A stretch of DNA of 64,000 nucleotides, taken from assembly GCF_014851915.1 (NCBI RefSeq), contig NZ_JACVAP010000001.1, positions 62,001-126,000 of the forward strand. Reading direction: 5' to 3'. Every line of letters begins with the position of its first letter. Position 1 is the first letter of the stretch. Shown one piece after another: positions 15,786 to 23,089 of the stretch. The notes below the pieces were generated by a model. It ran no database searches and had not been told where the DNA came from. It saw only the letters and a list, made by a program, of their open reading frames with translations. Both the position numbers and the translations under genes were made by a program. The DNA comes from Xanthomonas sp. XNM01 (GTDB lineage: Bacteria; Pseudomonadota; Gammaproteobacteria; Xanthomonadales; Xanthomonadaceae).

Positions 15786-15841
15786 GGTCGGTCCCGCGGG
15801 CGCGGGCCTACGGTGCGCGCAACCCACACGCAGGACAGTCC

Positions 15842-17074
15842 ATGCACGCCGCCTTCCGTTTCTCCACCCTTGCGCTGCTGGTCGCGGCAGCGTCGCCGTC
15901 GGCCGCACTGGCCGCCGATCCGGCCGGCGCCTCGCTGGACCTGCGCTACCGCTACGAGCACGTCGACCAGGCCGGCATCGCCCACCAGGCCGACGCGCAC
16001 ACGCTGCGCGCGCGGGTCGGCTACCTGAGTCCGTCCTGGCACGGCTGGTCGGCACGCGCCGAGGCCGATGCGGTGCTCGCGCTGGACGAGCGCCACCACA
16101 ACGACACCCGCAATGGACGCCGCGCCTATCCGGTGGTGGCCGATCCGGGCGGCGCGGAAATCAACCAGGCACTGCTGCGCCACGACGGCCGCTACGGCAG
16201 CACCACGTTCGGACGCCAGCGCATGGTGCTGGGCAACCAGCGTTTCGTCGGCGGCAGCGCCTGGCGGCAGAACGAGCAGACCTACGATGGCGTGCGCCTG
16301 CAATGGACACCGGCGACATCGCTGGCGCTGGATTACGCCTGGATCGGCGGCATCAACACGATCTTCGGACCGGCCGACAGCGCCGCCAGCAATCGCGCCA
16401 ATCCTGCCGACATCGACGGCGACAGCCACCTGCTGCAGATGCGCTGGCAGGTGGCGCCGGTGCTGGCCGCGAGCGCCTACCACCACCGCCTGCGTCTGGA
16501 CGACATCGCGGTGAGTGCGGCCGCGCCGCTGGGCACGCTGTCCAGCCGCACCAGCGGCCTGCGCCTGGAAGGACGCGCCGGCGCGTGGTCGTACGCGGCC
16601 GAACACGCGCGGCAGCGCGAACTGCGCGGCAATCCGTGGCGCCTGGACAGCCGCTATGCACTGGCCGAACTGGGCTACACGCTGCACGGCGTCGCCCTCA
16701 AGGCCGGGTACGAGTCGCTCGGCGGCGGCACCGGCCCGGGCAACCATGCGTTCCAGACGCCGCTGGCGACCAGACACCAGTTCCAGGGCTGGGCCGACGT
16801 GTTCCTGACCACGCCGGCGTCCGGCATCGTCGACCGCTACGTCGGTGCGACGCTGCCGCTGAAGGGTGGCAGCCTGCAGGCCTGGTTCCACACCTTCGCG
16901 CCCGAGCGCGGCGGCGGCGACTACGGCGACGAGATCGACCTGTCCTACGCGCGTCCGATCCCGGGCGTGGCCGGCCTCGACGGGCTGGTGAAGCTGGCGC
17001 GCTACCGCAGCGACGACCCGGCGCGCACCGCCGATACCGACAAGCTGTGGCTGCAGCTGCACTACGCCTACTGA
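15842..17074 (+). CDS. Outer-membrane beta-barrel protein (alginate-export/AlgE-like porin)
   Basis: 410 residues with a signal peptide cleaved near AALAADP and alternating amphipathic strands to the end, finishing LWLQLHYAY with the aromatic terminal residue typical of outer-membrane barrels. The order of motifs (LDLRYRYEHVDQ start, RQRMVLGNQRFVGG, TYDGVRLQW) resembles the alginate-export family porins often found in denitrifiers. The FNR-like box suggests induction under oxygen limitation; the substrate is unknown. It is divergent from the DUF2249 operon. Confidence 0.82.
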   Translation: MHAAFRFSTLALLVAAASPSAALAADPAGASLDLRYRYEHVDQAGIAHQADAHTLRARVGYLSPSWHGWSARAEADAVLALDERHHNDTRNGRRAYPVVADPGGAEINQALLRHDGRYGSTTFGRQRMVLGNQRFVGGSAWRQNEQTYDGVRLQWTPATSLALDYAWIGGINTIFGPADSAASNRANPADIDGDSHLLQMRWQVAPVLAASAYHHRLRLDDIAVSAAAPLGTLSSRTSGLRLEGRAGAWSYAAEHARQRELRGNPWRLDSRYALAELGYTLHGVALKAGYESLGGGTGPGNHAFQTPLATRHQFQGWADVFLTTPASGIVDRYVGATLPLKGGSLQAWFHTFAPERGGGDYGDEIDLSYARPIPGVAGLDGLVKLARYRSDDPARTADTDKLWLQLHYAY

Positions 17075-17208
17075 CAGCAGGCATGGATGCGCCCCGGCAC
17101 CGGGCGCGTCCGGCGCCTGGCACCGGCATTCTTCCGTCTCGACGCTCCGGGAGACGGCGGGGTGCCGGTCACCGTTTGCGGGCCGGCAGGGTCCGAATCG
17201 GGGGCGTC

Positions 17209-17222
17209 TTGATCCATGTCAT
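17209..17222. promoter_or_regulatory. FNR/Anr-like box for nrdD
   Basis: TTGATCCATGTCAT, one mismatch, followed after 22 bases by CAGAAT (17245-17250). The predicted start lies about 26 nt before the nrdD ATG. Confidence 0.68.
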
Positions 17223-17282
17223 ACGACATGTGCCGTTTCTTTCCCAGAATCACACAACATCTTGTGTGCGAGGCGAAAGAAC

Positions 17283-19028
17283 ATGGAACGGCGCGACTCC
17301 CTGCTGCAGCGGTCCGGACAGGTCCTGGTGGACCCGGTCACCTCGGTCGAGGAGTACCTGAGCCGGGCCGACTGGCGGGTCAACGCCAACGCCAACCAGG
17401 GCTATTCCCTGGGCGGTCTGATCCTCAACGTGGCCGGAAAGGTCACCGCCAACTACTGGCTGGACCGGGTCTACCCGGCCGAGATCGGCCGGGCCCACCG
17501 CGAGGGCGACCTGCACATCCACGACCTGGACATGCTGTCGGGCTACTGTGCCGGCTGGTCGCTGCGCACCCTGCTGTACGAAGGGCTCAACGGCATCCCC
17601 AACCGGGTCGAGGCCGGGCCGCCGAAGCACCTGTCGTCGGCGGTCGGGCAGATCGTCAACTTCCTCGGCACGCTGCAGAACGAGTGGGCGGGCGCGCAGG
17701 CGTTCTCCTCGTTCGACACCTACATGGCGCCGTTCGTGCGCAAGGACGCGCTGTCCTATGCCGAGGTGCGGCAGTGCATCCAGGAGCTGATCTACAACCT
17801 CAACGTGCCGTCGCGCTGGGGCACGCAGACCCCGTTCACCAATCTCACCTTCGACTGGGTCTGCCCGGCCGACCTGCGCGAGCAGACCCCGTTCATCGCC
17901 GGCGAGGAGATGCCGTTCACCTACGGCGAGCTGCAGGCCGAGATGGACATGATCAACCGCGCCTACATCGAGGTGATGAGCGAGGGCGACGCCAAGGGCC
18001 GGGTGTTCACCTTCCCGATCCCGACCTACAACATCACCGCCGATTTCCCCTGGGACTCGGAGAACGCGCAGCGGCTGTTCGACATGACCGCGCGCTACGG
18101 CCTGCCGTACTTCCAGAACTTCATCAACTCCGAGCTGGACCCGGGAATGATCCGCTCGATGTGCTGCCGCCTGCAGCTGGACCTGCGCGAGCTGCTCAAG
18201 CGCGGCAACGGCCTGTTCGGCAGCGCCGAGCAGACCGGCAGCCTGGGCGTGGTCACGGTCAACTGCGCGCGGCTGGGCCATCTGCACCGCGGCGACGAGG
18301 CCGCGCTGTACGCGCGCCTGGACGAACTGCTGGAACTGGGCCGGCGCAGCCTGGAGATCAAGCGCGAGGTCGTGCAGAAACTGATCGACGACGGTCTGTA
18401 TCCGTACACGAAGCGCTACCTCGGCTCGCTGCGCAACCACTTCTCGACGCTGGGCGTGAACGGCGTCAACGAGATGATCCGCAACTTCACCGGCGACGCG
18501 CACGACATCACCAGCGACTGGGGCCATGCGTTCGCGGTGCGGCTGCTCGACCACATCCGTGCGCGGATGGTGGAGTTCCAGGAATCGACCGGGCACCTGT
18601 ACAACCTCGAGGCGACCCCGGCCGAGGGCACCACGTACCGCTTCGCCAAGGAAGACCGCCGGCGCTGGCCGGACATCCTGCAGGCCGGCAGCGACGACAA
18701 GCCGTACTACACCAATTCCTCGCAGCTGCCGGTGGGCTTCACCGACGATCCGTTCGAGGCGCTGGAGCGGCAGGAGGCGCTGCAGTCGCGCTACACCGGC
18801 GGCACCGTGCTGCACCTGTACATGGGCGAGCGCATCTCCAGCGGACAGGCCTGCCGCGACCTGGTGCGCCGCGCGCTGACCCGCTTCCGCCTGCCGTACA
18901 TCACCATCACCCCGACCTTCTCGATCTGCCCGACCCACGGCTACCTGGAAGGCGAGCACGCGTTCTGCCCGCGCTGCGACGACGAGCTGCTGGCGCGCAG
19001 GCAGCGCAGCGTGGCCGGCGCCGCCTGA
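17283..19028 (+). CDS. nrdD: Anaerobic ribonucleotide reductase NrdD, catalytic part without glycyl-radical domain
   Basis: 581 residues. The body shows class III reductase features: GDLHIHDLDMLSGYCAGWS near the N-terminus, TQTPFTNLTFDW, and FSICPTHGYLEGEHAFCPRC, the C-terminal zinc region. Two things are missing. There is no N-terminal ATP-cone (compared with ~100 extra residues in E. coli). The glycyl-radical motif, expected ~40 residues after the zinc site, is absent because the frame stops at 19028; it is encoded by the next gene at 19157-19375 in another frame. The enzyme makes dNTPs without oxygen. Start at 17283 chosen behind GCGAAAGAAC. Confidence 0.93.
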   Translation: MERRDSLLQRSGQVLVDPVTSVEEYLSRADWRVNANANQGYSLGGLILNVAGKVTANYWLDRVYPAEIGRAHREGDLHIHDLDMLSGYCAGWSLRTLLYEGLNGIPNRVEAGPPKHLSSAVGQIVNFLGTLQNEWAGAQAFSSFDTYMAPFVRKDALSYAEVRQCIQELIYNLNVPSRWGTQTPFTNLTFDWVCPADLREQTPFIAGEEMPFTYGELQAEMDMINRAYIEVMSEGDAKGRVFTFPIPTYNITADFPWDSENAQRLFDMTARYGLPYFQNFINSELDPGMIRSMCCRLQLDLRELLKRGNGLFGSAEQTGSLGVVTVNCARLGHLHRGDEAALYARLDELLELGRRSLEIKREVVQKLIDDGLYPYTKRYLGSLRNHFSTLGVNGVNEMIRNFTGDAHDITSDWGHAFAVRLLDHIRARMVEFQESTGHLYNLEATPAEGTTYRFAKEDRRRWPDILQAGSDDKPYYTNSSQLPVGFTDDPFEALERQEALQSRYTGGTVLHLYMGERISSGQACRDLVRRALTRFRLPYITITPTFSICPTHGYLEGEHAFCPRCDDELLARRQRSVAGAA

Positions 19029-19156
19029 GCGGCCGCATCCGCCTGTGTCGTTTCACCGGCCGGCGCCGCGCGCTGTGGCGCCGGACCGCGATCCCCCGTT
19101 CCACCCACGGCCGCCTTCGCGCGGCCGATCCGATCCCTTCCACAGGAGTCCACCCG

Positions 19157-19375
19157 ATGAGCATCGACACGTCCACCGACACCCTTTCCCTGCGCGATGA
19201 CGAGCGCCAGCGCTGCGAAGTCTGGACCCGCGTGATGGGCTATCACCGCCCGGTCTCCAGCTTCAACATCGGCAAGCAGGGCGAGCACGCCGAGCGCCGC
19301 TTCTTCACCGAGCAGGCCGCCTCCGGACGGGCCTTCGCCGAGCCGGCGCGCAGCGTGCAGGCCCGCGCCGCGTGA
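19157..19375 (+). CDS. Stand-alone glycyl-radical domain of NrdD
   Basis: 72 residues: RCEVWTRVMGYHRPVSSF followed by NIGKQGEHAERRFF. This is the NrdD C-terminal loop, where the Gly of RVMGY carries the stable radical. The gene has its own ribosome-binding site (CACAGGAGTC) and starts 128 bases after the nrdD stop, in a different frame, so it is neither a readthrough nor a single-base frameshift artefact. Its stop overlaps the GTG start of nrdG. It presumably docks into the NrdD barrel, as the GrcA (YfiD) spare radical domain does for pyruvate formate-lyase. The family match is clear; the way it assembles is inferred. Confidence 0.9.
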   Translation: MSIDTSTDTLSLRDDERQRCEVWTRVMGYHRPVSSFNIGKQGEHAERRFFTEQAASGRAFAEPARSVQARAA

Positions 19376-20037
19376 TCCGGATCGGCGGCATGACGCCGCT
19401 GACCACGATCGATTTCCCCGGCCGGCTGGCCGCGGTGCTGTTCCTGCAGGGCTGTCCCTGGCGCTGCGGGTACTGCCACAACCCGGAGCTGCTGCCTGCG
19501 CGCGGCAGCACCGTGGTCGCGTGGGAGCGGGTGGCCGGCTTCCTGCAGCGCCGGCGCGGCCTGCTCGACGGCGTGGTGTTCTCCGGCGGCGAACCGCTGC
19601 TGCAGGCGAGCCTGCCCGAGGCGGTGCAGGCGGTGCGCGCACTGGGATTCGGCACCGCCATGCACACCGGCGGCATGTATCCGCTGCGGCTGGCGCGGCT
19701 GCTGCCGCAGCTGGACTGGGTCGGCCTGGACATCAAGGCGCTGCCGGCGCGCCAGGCGCAGATCACCCGGCGGCGCCTGGGCGAACAGGCGGTGTGGGAG
19801 TCGCTCGATCGCCTGCTCGACAGCGGCGTCGCCCACGAGTGCCGTACCACCTGGCATCCGGCGCTCTATCCGGAAGACGAACTGCGCGAGCTGGCGGCCG
19901 CACTGGCAGGCCGCGGCGTGCGCCGCTGGGTCGTGCAGGAATGCCGGCTCGATCCGGCCACGCACGGTTCCTGGCGGGCGCCCGACATGACCGCGCTCGC
20001 CGGGCATCTGCCGCAGGTGGAGCTGCGCCGCGCCTGA
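19372..20037 (+). CDS. nrdG: Anaerobic ribonucleotide reductase activating enzyme (radical SAM)
   Basis: 221 residues, longer than E. coli NrdG (154). The radical-SAM motif GCPWRCGYCHNP (C-x3-C-x2-C) lies near residue 28, and FSGGEPLLQ gives the SAM-binding GGE. It would generate the glycyl radical, here on the separate small subunit. The GTG start overlaps the stop of the glycyl-radical gene (GTGA), which links their translation and supports the pairing. Confidence 0.92.
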   Translation: MIRIGGMTPLTTIDFPGRLAAVLFLQGCPWRCGYCHNPELLPARGSTVVAWERVAGFLQRRRGLLDGVVFSGGEPLLQASLPEAVQAVRALGFGTAMHTGGMYPLRLARLLPQLDWVGLDIKALPARQAQITRRRLGEQAVWESLDRLLDSGVAHECRTTWHPALYPEDELRELAAALAGRGVRRWVVQECRLDPATHGSWRAPDMTALAGHLPQVELRRA

Positions 20038-20353
20038 CACGCGCCCGGCGCCTGGGGGTGCGCGTTCGCAGATCACATCCGTTGCGGCCGATGGCCTTCA
20101 TCGGCGGCGTCCGGCCATGGATCGGATCCGCTGGTGGCGGCGAGCGGCAGGGAGGTGCCGACACGGCCGTGGCCGCCCCGGCGATGAAGCGCAGGCCCGC
20201 GCGAGCGAGCCACGGCACCTCGTCGATGTCGCGCGCAGGCCCGCCGAACAGCGACGCCGGTCAAGCGACGGACGCGCGCGAGCGGCTATCCTCGCCGCGC
20301 GCCGGAAGGCGCCGATGCGCGCCGTCGCGGCAGCATCGCACCAGGGGAAGGGA
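20038..20353. other. Gap after nrdG, no gene seen
   Basis: About 316 bases without a convincing frame on either strand and no FNR box. The end holds the ribosome-binding site CAGGGGAAGGGA of the next gene. Confidence 0.5.
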
Positions 20354-21748
20354 ATGTATCCGGCGATCTTCGTGTTGGGCCTGCTGGCCGCAGGCTGGAT
20401 GGCGCTGGCGATGACGTTCCTGACGCGGCAGCACGATGCGACCAGCATCGGTTTTGCGGCGCTGTTCTGGATCGCGCTGGTCGCACTGGTCTGGACCCGC
20501 TGGGTGCGCCGCCCGGCCGGCTGGCTGATGCGGCTGGCCGCCACCGTCGCGCTGGCGATGCTGGTGTCGGCCGTCTGGACGTGGACGTCCCGGACCGATG
20601 TGTTTCTCGACGCGCGCTGCGGCTGCGCCAGCGCGGTGGCGTTCTGGAGGCTGCTGTTCGCCTGGGCGGGCGGCGTGGGCCTGTGCCGGTTGCTGCTGGG
20701 ACGTGCGCTGCCGCGGCTGCTCCGGCCGCGCACGCTGCGGGAGTGGCTGGCCACCTTGCTGCTGGTCGCATGGACCGCGCTCTGCGGCTGGGTGCTGGCA
20801 CGCAATGTCAGCGTCGAGGTGCTGGCTGCCTCGGTGCGTCCGCTGCTGCTGGGGCTGGGTCTGCCGCTGCTGGTGCTGGCCACGGTCGCCGGCTGGATCG
20901 GCCATGCCAGCCGCGGCTGGCGCCGGCGGCGACGCCAGGTGAAGGCCGACTACCTGGCGCTGGATGCCGCGGCACGGCAGCGCATCCTGTCGATGGTCGA
21001 ACGTGCGGCCGCGCGTGGGCCGCGCCTGCTGCTGTACCGCTGCGAGGGCGAGGCCGGCTGGCAGCTGCAGGCGCCGCATGTGGGCGGCGCCGCGCTGCTG
21101 CCGGCGGACGTGGACTGGCCGGCAGCGGCGGATGGCGACCCGGCCGTGCTGCTGCTGCAGCTACCGCTGCCCGAGGTGCTGCCGGCGCCGTGGCCGTCGC
21201 GCGTGGTCACCGTGTGGTGGCTGCCCTCGCAGCGCGAGGCGGTGGTCGCCAGTCATGCGCGCGACGCCGCGGTGGCGGAGCGGGAACAGCCCGTCCGGAC
21301 CACCACCGACTGGCCGTTGGAGGTGCCGCGTCAGGGCCTGCGCGCGCTCGCGGTGCCGGCCCTGACGCACGATCCGGCCGGCGCGGACGAAGACGAAGAC
21401 GGACAGGACGAGGACATCTGCACGCTGCTGCTGGCGCGCGACGCCGGCCTGCGTCGGCTGATGGAGGCGGCCAGCACGCAGCCGCGCGAGGTACTGGCCC
21501 GCGTGATCAGCGGCGATCCGGACGTCGACGTGGTCGATGCGTGCACCAGCGTGCTGGTGGGCGGCGCGCCACAACTGATCCAGGGCCCGCACGCCGCCCG
21601 CTGCGACCGCTGCGCGGCGCCGCTTCGCTTCCTGGTGTCCAGCGGCGATCTGGCCGGAGGGCACGCCTTCGGCGATTCCGGCATCGTCTATGTGTACGGC
21701 TGCGACGCCCACCCGGACCAATGCCGGGCGTTCGTCGATTCGCACTGA
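20354..21748 (+). CDS. Membrane protein with cytoplasmic DUF1963-like domain
   Basis: 464 residues. Residues 1-190 hold about five membrane helices. After a basic stretch (RRRRRQVKADY) comes a soluble domain with HVGGAALLPADVDWPAA and LLLQLPLPEVLP, the pattern of YwqG/DUF1963 proteins. Near the C-terminus are RCDRCAAPLRF and YVYGCDAHPDQC, which may bind a metal. An acidic run EDEDGQDED lies near residue 350. No function is known for this architecture. It stands alone between nrdG and the microgene operon. Confidence 0.7.
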   Translation: MYPAIFVLGLLAAGWMALAMTFLTRQHDATSIGFAALFWIALVALVWTRWVRRPAGWLMRLAATVALAMLVSAVWTWTSRTDVFLDARCGCASAVAFWRLLFAWAGGVGLCRLLLGRALPRLLRPRTLREWLATLLLVAWTALCGWVLARNVSVEVLAASVRPLLLGLGLPLLVLATVAGWIGHASRGWRRRRRQVKADYLALDAAARQRILSMVERAAARGPRLLLYRCEGEAGWQLQAPHVGGAALLPADVDWPAAADGDPAVLLLQLPLPEVLPAPWPSRVVTVWWLPSQREAVVASHARDAAVAEREQPVRTTTDWPLEVPRQGLRALAVPALTHDPAGADEDEDGQDEDICTLLLARDAGLRRLMEAASTQPREVLARVISGDPDVDVVDACTSVLVGGAPQLIQGPHAARCDRCAAPLRFLVSSGDLAGGHAFGDSGIVYVYGCDAHPDQCRAFVDSH

Positions 21749-21799
21749 CGCCGATCGGCGTCGAAGGCCGGCGGCACCGGCGCCGCTGGCGCGATGCGG

Positions 21800-21997
21800 T
21801 CAGCGCGGGACGGCGGTCCGCTGGGGGGACGAGGCGTCGCTCGCGGCCGCGCCACGCACGGCACAGGCATCGGCGACCAGTCCGGCCGGGTCGACCGCGG
21901 CATTCCAGTCGGGAAACCACAGCAGCGGGCGCGCGCCCAGCAGGTCCCAGCCATCATGGTGGGCGTCGGCACCGCCGGGCGTGGGCATGGGGGTCAT
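21800..21997 (-). CDS. Small unknown protein, last gene of a microgene operon
   Basis: 65 residues containing GWDLLGARPLLWFPDWNAAVDP, which looks like a small folded core rather than a shadow frame. It starts 31 bases after the previous gene of the leftward series. No family recognised. Confidence 0.5.
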   Translation of the reverse strand: MTPMPTPGGADAHHDGWDLLGARPLLWFPDWNAAVDPAGLVADACAVRGAAASDASSPQRTAVPR

Positions 21998-22028
21998 GGG
22001 GTCGGCACCGTCGTCGCGTGGTCGCCGC

Positions 22029-22235
22029 TCAGTGCCTGGGCGAGGGCGCGTCGGCGATGCAGGCCATGCCGTGCGCGACGATGCTACGTTCGGCCACCGC
22101 GTCCTGCGCCTGGCCGGCGACCAGCTGCTGGCCCAGCCGCGCCAGGCGTACGAGTTCGGCCTGTTCCTCGGGGGTGATCAGGGCGCCGCGTTCGAGCGCG
22201 CGCAGGCGGCGGGTTCCCAGATGCACGGCGATCAC
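22029..22235 (-). CDS. Small unknown protein, microgene operon
   Basis: 68 residues, mostly helical by appearance (LRALERGALITPEEQAELVR). The GTG start overlaps the stop of the gene before it (GTGA), a sign of real coupled translation. Function unknown. Confidence 0.55.
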   Translation of the reverse strand: MIAVHLGTRRLRALERGALITPEEQAELVRLARLGQQLVAGQAQDAVAERSIVAHGMACIADAPSPRH

Positions 22236-22360
22236 TGCGCGTCCTCCTCTTGGGTGGACGACGCGGCGTCGGTCGGTTCGACGACGAAGTACTGGAGCAG
22301 TTCGGGCAGATGGGTCTGCAGGCGGTTCAGGGCCGCGGCGGTGTCGTGTTCGGTGTTCAT
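22232..22360 (-). CDS. 42-residue unknown protein, microgene operon
   Basis: Starts MNTEHDTAAALNRLQTHLPE, then LLQYFVVEP and a short Ser/Asp/Glu-rich tail. It overlaps both neighbours by four bases (ATGA and GTGA). An amphipathic helix is suggested. Confidence 0.55.
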   Translation of the reverse strand: MNTEHDTAAALNRLQTHLPELLQYFVVEPTDAASSTQEEDAQ

Positions 22361-22671
22361 GTCAGTGCTTCTGCTTCGAGGTGGTGCGCGTGTTCGTCGG
22401 TGGTGCACAGGCAGGCGATGAGGTCGTCGATCATCGCGGAGGTGGCGAGCAGGAAGGAGCGGTGCGCTTCGGCGCGCAGCATCGTCGCGTTGAAGCGGCG
22501 TCCGATTTCCCAGTCGGCCCCCGGCGTGTCGATCATCCTCAGCAGCGCCTCCCGATGTGGATCCAGCCCGTCGTAGAACTCGCGATAGGTCCTGCCATGG
22601 GCATCGAATCCACCGATCCACACTTCCAGTGCGTCGAGGTGGGGCAGGGCATCGGTCAGGCTGTAGCTCAT
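22357..22671 (-). CDS. Helical unknown protein, first gene of the microgene operon
   Basis: 104 residues with a patterned helical body (VWIGGFDAHGRTYREFYDGL, HREALLRMIDTPGADWEI) and a C-terminal LIACLCTTDEHAHH that could bind metal. The start at 22671 lacks a clear ribosome-binding site; an ATG three codons earlier (22680) is an alternative. Family not recognised. Confidence 0.6.
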   Translation of the reverse strand: MSYSLTDALPHLDALEVWIGGFDAHGRTYREFYDGLDPHREALLRMIDTPGADWEIGRRFNATMLRAEAHRSFLLATSAMIDDLIACLCTTDEHAHHLEAEALT

Positions 22672-22873
22672 GGGAGGCATCCGGGTTGCCAGGTGCGCGC
22701 ATGATGGCGACCGGGACGTCACGGGCATGTCGGCGGAGCGCGCAGGATCTGTGACGCGCATCGCCGTGGATGGCGCCGCGCGCAACGGACGCTGAACGCA
22801 GCGGGTCGCGTGGCGCGACGCCGCCGGTGCCACGCACGGATCGCGGCGTCGCCGTGATGGGCTGGCGTGCTTC

Positions 22874-22936
22874 GCCCATCGCCCATCGCCCATCGCCCAT
22901 CGCCCATCGCCCATCGCACATCGCACATCGCACATC
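22874..22936. repeat. Nine tandem copies of a 7-bp unit
   Basis: Six copies of GCCCATC followed by three of GCACATC, without interruption. Seven is not a multiple of three, so this is not a coding repeat. Candidate for copy-number variation between strains. Confidence 0.95.
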
Positions 22937-23036
22937 GCGCACGAGAGCGGCCGTCCGCGCCGGCGTCGCGCCCAGCTCGCAAAGGTTGCCTGTCACCGGC
23001 TGGCCCATTGGCACTGGCGCCACGGCTGCGGGATTT

Positions 23037-23066
23037 GTAACTGTACAAACATGTTTGTATAGTTAC
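23037..23066. promoter_or_regulatory. 30-bp palindromic operator, probably for the TetR regulator
   Basis: Left arm GTAACTGTACAAACA and right arm TGTTTGTATAGTTAC are reverse complements with one mismatch and no spacer. The palindrome lies 24 bases before the MFS pump start, in an AT-rich island within GC-rich DNA. The TetR gene downstream of the pump is the natural ligand-responsive repressor. Confidence 0.8.
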
Positions 23067-23089
23067 GCGCTCGCCCCGGAGTGCTCTCC

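Larger units (their letters stand above)
22672..23089. other. Region between microgene operon and MFS gene
   Basis: 418 bases without a convincing gene. It holds the 7-bp tandem repeat (22874-22936) and the palindromic operator (23037-23066). Confidence 0.6.

Noticed and set aside
19029-19156. Sequencing frameshift or stop-codon readthrough as cause of the split nrdD
   Set aside because: The two parts are separated by 128 non-homologous bases, lie in different frames, and the second has its own ribosome-binding site and start; one base change cannot join them.
20038-20353. Extension of the DUF1963-like gene upstream to 20117
   Set aside because: The added segment is Arg/Gly-rich with no membrane or domain pattern; CAGGGGAAGGGA before 20354 marks the real start.
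22874-22936. CRISPR array
   Set aside because: The units are 7 bp with no spacers, and there are no cas genes nearby.
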